Shown in pieces: positions 10,725 to 13,278 of a stretch of 13,278 nucleotides of DNA (positions within the stretch are counted from its first letter, which is position 1; every line of letters begins with the position of its first letter). Location of the stretch: positions 1 to 13,278 of the forward strand of contig JAEYHZ010000017.1 in assembly GCA_023409265.1 (NCBI GenBank), given 5' to 3'. Both the position numbers and the translations under genes were made by a program. Source of the stretch: Bacillota bacterium. GTDB taxonomy: Bacteria > Bacillota > Clostridia > Acetivibrionales > DSM-1351. The notes under the pieces were generated by a model, which ran no database searches, was not told where the DNA came from, and saw only the letters and a list, made by a program, of their open reading frames with translations.

Positions 10725-13278
10725 CTATATCAATTCTGACTTTTGCAGCAATCTCCTGACAACTGCTGCAACCTCCGCCCTTGTGATATTATCCTTCGGT
10801 TCAATTACCTTTCCGTTTCTCCCGGATACGATTTCAGCCTTCAGGCACACAGCTATGGCACTCTTTGCATATTGAGCCGCTTTTCCTGAATCGCCAAATG
10901 CCTCAAGCAGCTTCTGTATTTCACCATCCTTAAGCTCTACTTTCAGTCCAGTGATTTTCATTGCCCGTGCAATAATAGTCATGGCCTGCTCACGTTTAAT
11001 CTTATCCATCGGTCCAAATTTGCCGTTGCCATAACCGGATATGAGGTTATAATCCGCAGCTGTCCTAATGTAATCAACATACCAGTCTGTATTTTTGACA
11101 TCTGTAAATTGGTTATCCCCCATTCCCGGTTTCAGGCCCAGTGCTCTGACTATGATTGCTGCAAATTCGGCACGGGTAATATCCCTGTCAGGATTAAACC
11201 GGTCTTCTCCTGTTCCGTTTACCACCATTCTGGAACCCATGTCGTTTATTGCATCCTTTGCCCAGTGCTTTTCCACATCCTTAAATTGCAGTGGATGCCA
11301 TACAACTGTGTAGGTACTGTTGGTCAAACTGTTAATTGTGGCATAGTATCTGCCATTTTCTACCGTAACCCTTGTGGGGACGTGTCTTGAAGTTCCATCC
11401 GGTTCGATAACGACTCCTGTAGTTATTTTATTGGGATCAATCCCTTCCGGAATTGCAACAATTCTTTTAACAAACACGTTAAATCTGGAAACTTCTACAG
11501 TTTTGCTGTTATTTGTACAGGTTATTTCAAAATCCACCGGGTTAACAACAAGTTGGTAATTGTTTTTAGCCGCGGTCTCTTCAGCCAGTTTAAGAGTATC
11601 CTTGGATGAAGCTGCTATCCTAACCTCTATGGAAATATCCTTCAGCTGCACTTCCCTGCCTATTTGCGCGGATACTGCATCAATGTTTATTTGTGATGCG
11701 GGTATAGAATAAACAACATTGTTGGTTTTAATCTCAAGCACCGCTTCTTTGTTTTCCATATTTTTAACTGTCTGCCCATTTATCTTTCCAATTATTACGT
11801 CTGCTTCCGTTTTTACCGGAATGGTCACAACTGTATTTTTACCTTCCCGTTCAAGCTTCTCTGCTACTTTTTTATCATCAACTGTAATAGTAAGGACATT
11901 TTTATCTCCTTCTTTTGTTGTTTTAGCTGTAGCAGCAATTTCCACCCTGCCGTTGACTAGAATCTCCACTCCGGTCTCGGCAGGCTTTGTTGGTCCGGTA
12001 ACAGTTGTTGGAGTTGAAGGAGCACTGCCCCCTCCGGAGCCACCTCCCGAACTTCCGCCACTTGATGGACTGTATGGTGTTACAGCGTTGGAAGCTGCTG
12101 ATTCTGCACTGTTTCCTACCGCATTTACTGCTTTTACTGTAAATATATAGGTAATACCGTTTGTCAAGCCGGTAACCGTAATTGTTGTTCCTGTTCCTGT
12201 TGCTGTTATATTGCCTGGACTCGCTGTAACTATGTAACCGGTTATTGGACTTCCACCATTGTCTGCCGGTGCAGTAAAGCTCACTGTAGCCTGTCCGTTT
12301 CCGGCTACTGCCGTTACGCCTGTTGGTATACCTGGAACATTCACGGGTATTGCACTATTTATATCTTCGTATGTGAGTGTTATCAGCAGAAACTTTATTA
12401 CCCTGTTGTTGTCGTCAATTTCATACAGTCCTATGTACTTATTTACTACAGCATCAACTCCGGGTATATCGCTTCCTGCTGTGTACGGGTCGATCACTCC
12501 TGCGCCTGTTGGAGCTGTATCTCCTATGTTTGGTGTTGCTATAACTTCAGAGGACACTTTTACCAACAGGCGAATACCTGATCCCGTTGTTACGTCCGGT
12601 ATAGCTGTGGTTCCCGGCTCTTTTCCGGGTCTTGGATCAGGCTCCGGACTGAATCCAGGCACAGGGTTTGTTGGCCATGGGTTTATATCCTCCGTTCCGA
12701 GTACTATAAGCGTGAACTTTATTACCCTGTTGTTGTCGTCAATTTCATACAGTCCTATGTACTTATTTACTACAGCATCAACTCCGGGTATATCGCTTCC
12801 TGCTGTGTACGGGTCGATCACTTCTGTGCCTGTTGGGGCTGCATCTCCTGTGTTTGGTGTTGCTATTATACTGGAGGACACTTTTACCAGCAGATGGTTG
12901 CCTGTTACCGGTGTCACACCGGGTATACCTGTTGTTCCAGGTTCTGTACCAGGTCCTGGATCAGGCTCCGGACTGAATCCGGGCACAGGGGTTGCCGGCC
13001 CCGGATTTATATCATCTGTTCCGAGTACTATCAGTTTGAACTTTACTACCTTATTACTGCTGTCTGCTTCATACAGTCCTATGTACTTATTTACAACAGC
13101 ATCTACTCCGGGTATATCGCTTCCCGCTGTATACGGGTCGATCACTCCTGTACCAGTTGGCGCTGCATCTCCTGTGTTTGGCGTTGCTATTATGCTGGAG
13201 GACACTTTTACCAGCAGATGGTTGCCTGTTACCGGTGTTACACCGGGTATACCTGTTGTTCCAGGTTCTGTACCAGGT
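10725..13278 (-). CDS. SLH-domain cell-surface protein with tandem modules and fibronectin III (5' end outside window)
   Basis: The frame is open at the right edge, so the N-terminus and signal peptide are not seen. Numbering from the codon at 13205 (a GTG that is probably internal), there are 108-residue modules at 2-109 and 110-217 and a third core at 218-282. Each has a conserved core (DPYTAGSDIPGVDAVVNKYI, then GLYE) and a Pro/Gly-rich linker. A fibronectin III domain follows at about 291-377 (VTAVAGNGQATVSFTAPADN). Then come a Ser/Gly linker (379-394) and a region of unknown fold (410-640, strand-rich, Lys/Glu/Val). Three SLH domains finish the protein: about 641-690 (FKDVEKHWAK, ITRAEFAAI), 700-753 (FTDVKNTDWYVDYI) and 770-826. 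SLH domains hold proteins on pyruvylated wall polymers, so this is a non-covalently attached wall protein. The repeat core is not a family I recognise. Confidence 0.9.
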   Translation of the reverse strand, partial: PGTEPGTTGIPGVTPVTGNHLLVKVSSSIIATPNTGDAAPTGTGVIDPYTAGSDIPGVDAVVNKYIGLYEADSSNKVVKFKLIVLGTDDINPGPATPVPGFSPEPDPGPGTEPGTTGIPGVTPVTGNHLLVKVSSSIIATPNTGDAAPTGTEVIDPYTAGSDIPGVDAVVNKYIGLYEIDDNNRVIKFTLIVLGTEDINPWPTNPVPGFSPEPDPRPGKEPGTTAIPDVTTGSGIRLLVKVSSEVIATPNIGDTAPTGAGVIDPYTAGSDIPGVDAVVNKYIGLYEIDDNNRVIKFLLITLTYEDINSAIPVNVPGIPTGVTAVAGNGQATVSFTAPADNGGSPITGYIVTASPGNITATGTGTTITVTGLTNGITYIFTVKAVNAVGNSAESAASNAVTPYSPSSGGSSGGGSGGGSAPSTPTTVTGPTKPAETGVEILVNGRVEIAATAKTTKEGDKNVLTITVDDKKVAEKLEREGKNTVVTIPVKTEADVIIGKINGQTVKNMENKEAVLEIKTNNVVYSIPASQINIDAVSAQIGREVQLKDISIEVRIAASSKDTLKLAEETAAKNNYQLVVNPVDFEITCTNNSKTVEVSRFNVFVKRIVAIPEGIDPNKITTGVVIEPDGTSRHVPTRVTVENGRYYATINSLTNSTYTVVWHPLQFKDVEKHWAKDAINDMGSRMVVNGTGEDRFNPDRDITRAEFAAIIVRALGLKPGMGDNQFTDVKNTDWYVDYIRTAADYNLISGYGNGKFGPMDKIKREQAMTIIARAMKITGLKVELKDGEIQKLLEAFGDSGKAAQYAKSAIAVCLKAEIVSGRNGKVIEPKDNITRAEVAAVVRRLLQKSELI
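12360..13278 (-). repeat. In-frame 324-bp tandem repeats in the S-layer gene
   Basis: The same 10-base marker begins at 12421, 12745 and 13069, exactly 324 bp (108 codons) apart. Neighbouring copies share perfect stretches of over 100 bp: 12390-12501 equals 12714-12825. The bases at 13201-13278 repeat 12877-12954 with one mismatch, so at least one more unit lies beyond the window. The exact spacing and high identity point to recent duplication or ongoing homogenisation. Confidence 0.9.

Overview
The window looks like chromosomal DNA from a low-GC, Gram-positive anaerobe of the class Clostridia. The signs are strong GGAGG-type ribosome binding sites, a T-box riboswitch, a large surface protein with three SLH domains, and an EAL-HDOD protein. 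The genus cannot be fixed by reading alone.

Left part (1-4236): the 3' end of a gene ending in a GyrI-like effector-binding domain lies on +, followed by a stem-loop terminator. Four genes then lie on the minus strand, listed here in transcription order (right to left): a metallo-beta-lactamase-fold hydrolase of the dihydropterin-synthase-like type, a RimJ/RimL-type GNAT acetyltransferase, a PhzF-family protein, and a short-chain dehydrogenase with an unusual 130-residue helical tail. The last two are 33 bp apart and probably co-transcribed.

Centre (4237-7098): this is the most interesting part. A good sigma-A promoter drives a leader of about 570 nt. It holds a complete T-box riboswitch with its terminator, then four imperfect tandem repeats of about 34 bp, then a perfect small hairpin just before a strong Shine-Dalgarno. 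The gene behind it encodes a methionyl-tRNA-synthetase-like protein of 682 residues. By eye alignment its methionine pocket, KMSKS loop and anticodon-reading tryptophan are all altered, and the class I catalytic core carries an insertion of about 60 residues. The T-box specifier codon reads CAG (Gln), not AUG (Met). Together these suggest a MetRS paralogue with a changed job, induced by a tRNA other than tRNA-Met. That is an inference.

Right part (7099-13278), all on the minus strand: an S-layer-type protein (open at the window edge, with 108-residue tandem modules, fibronectin III and three SLH domains) ends at a good terminator. It is followed by an EAL-HDOD protein, a GDPD-family protein and an MFS transporter. 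The GDPD gene appears to start with ATA and has lost several catalytic residues, so it is a pseudoenzyme or a gene in early decay. The EAL-HDOD and GDPD genes are 38 bp apart and likely share a transcript. The MFS gene converges on the synthetase gene across a terminator hairpin.
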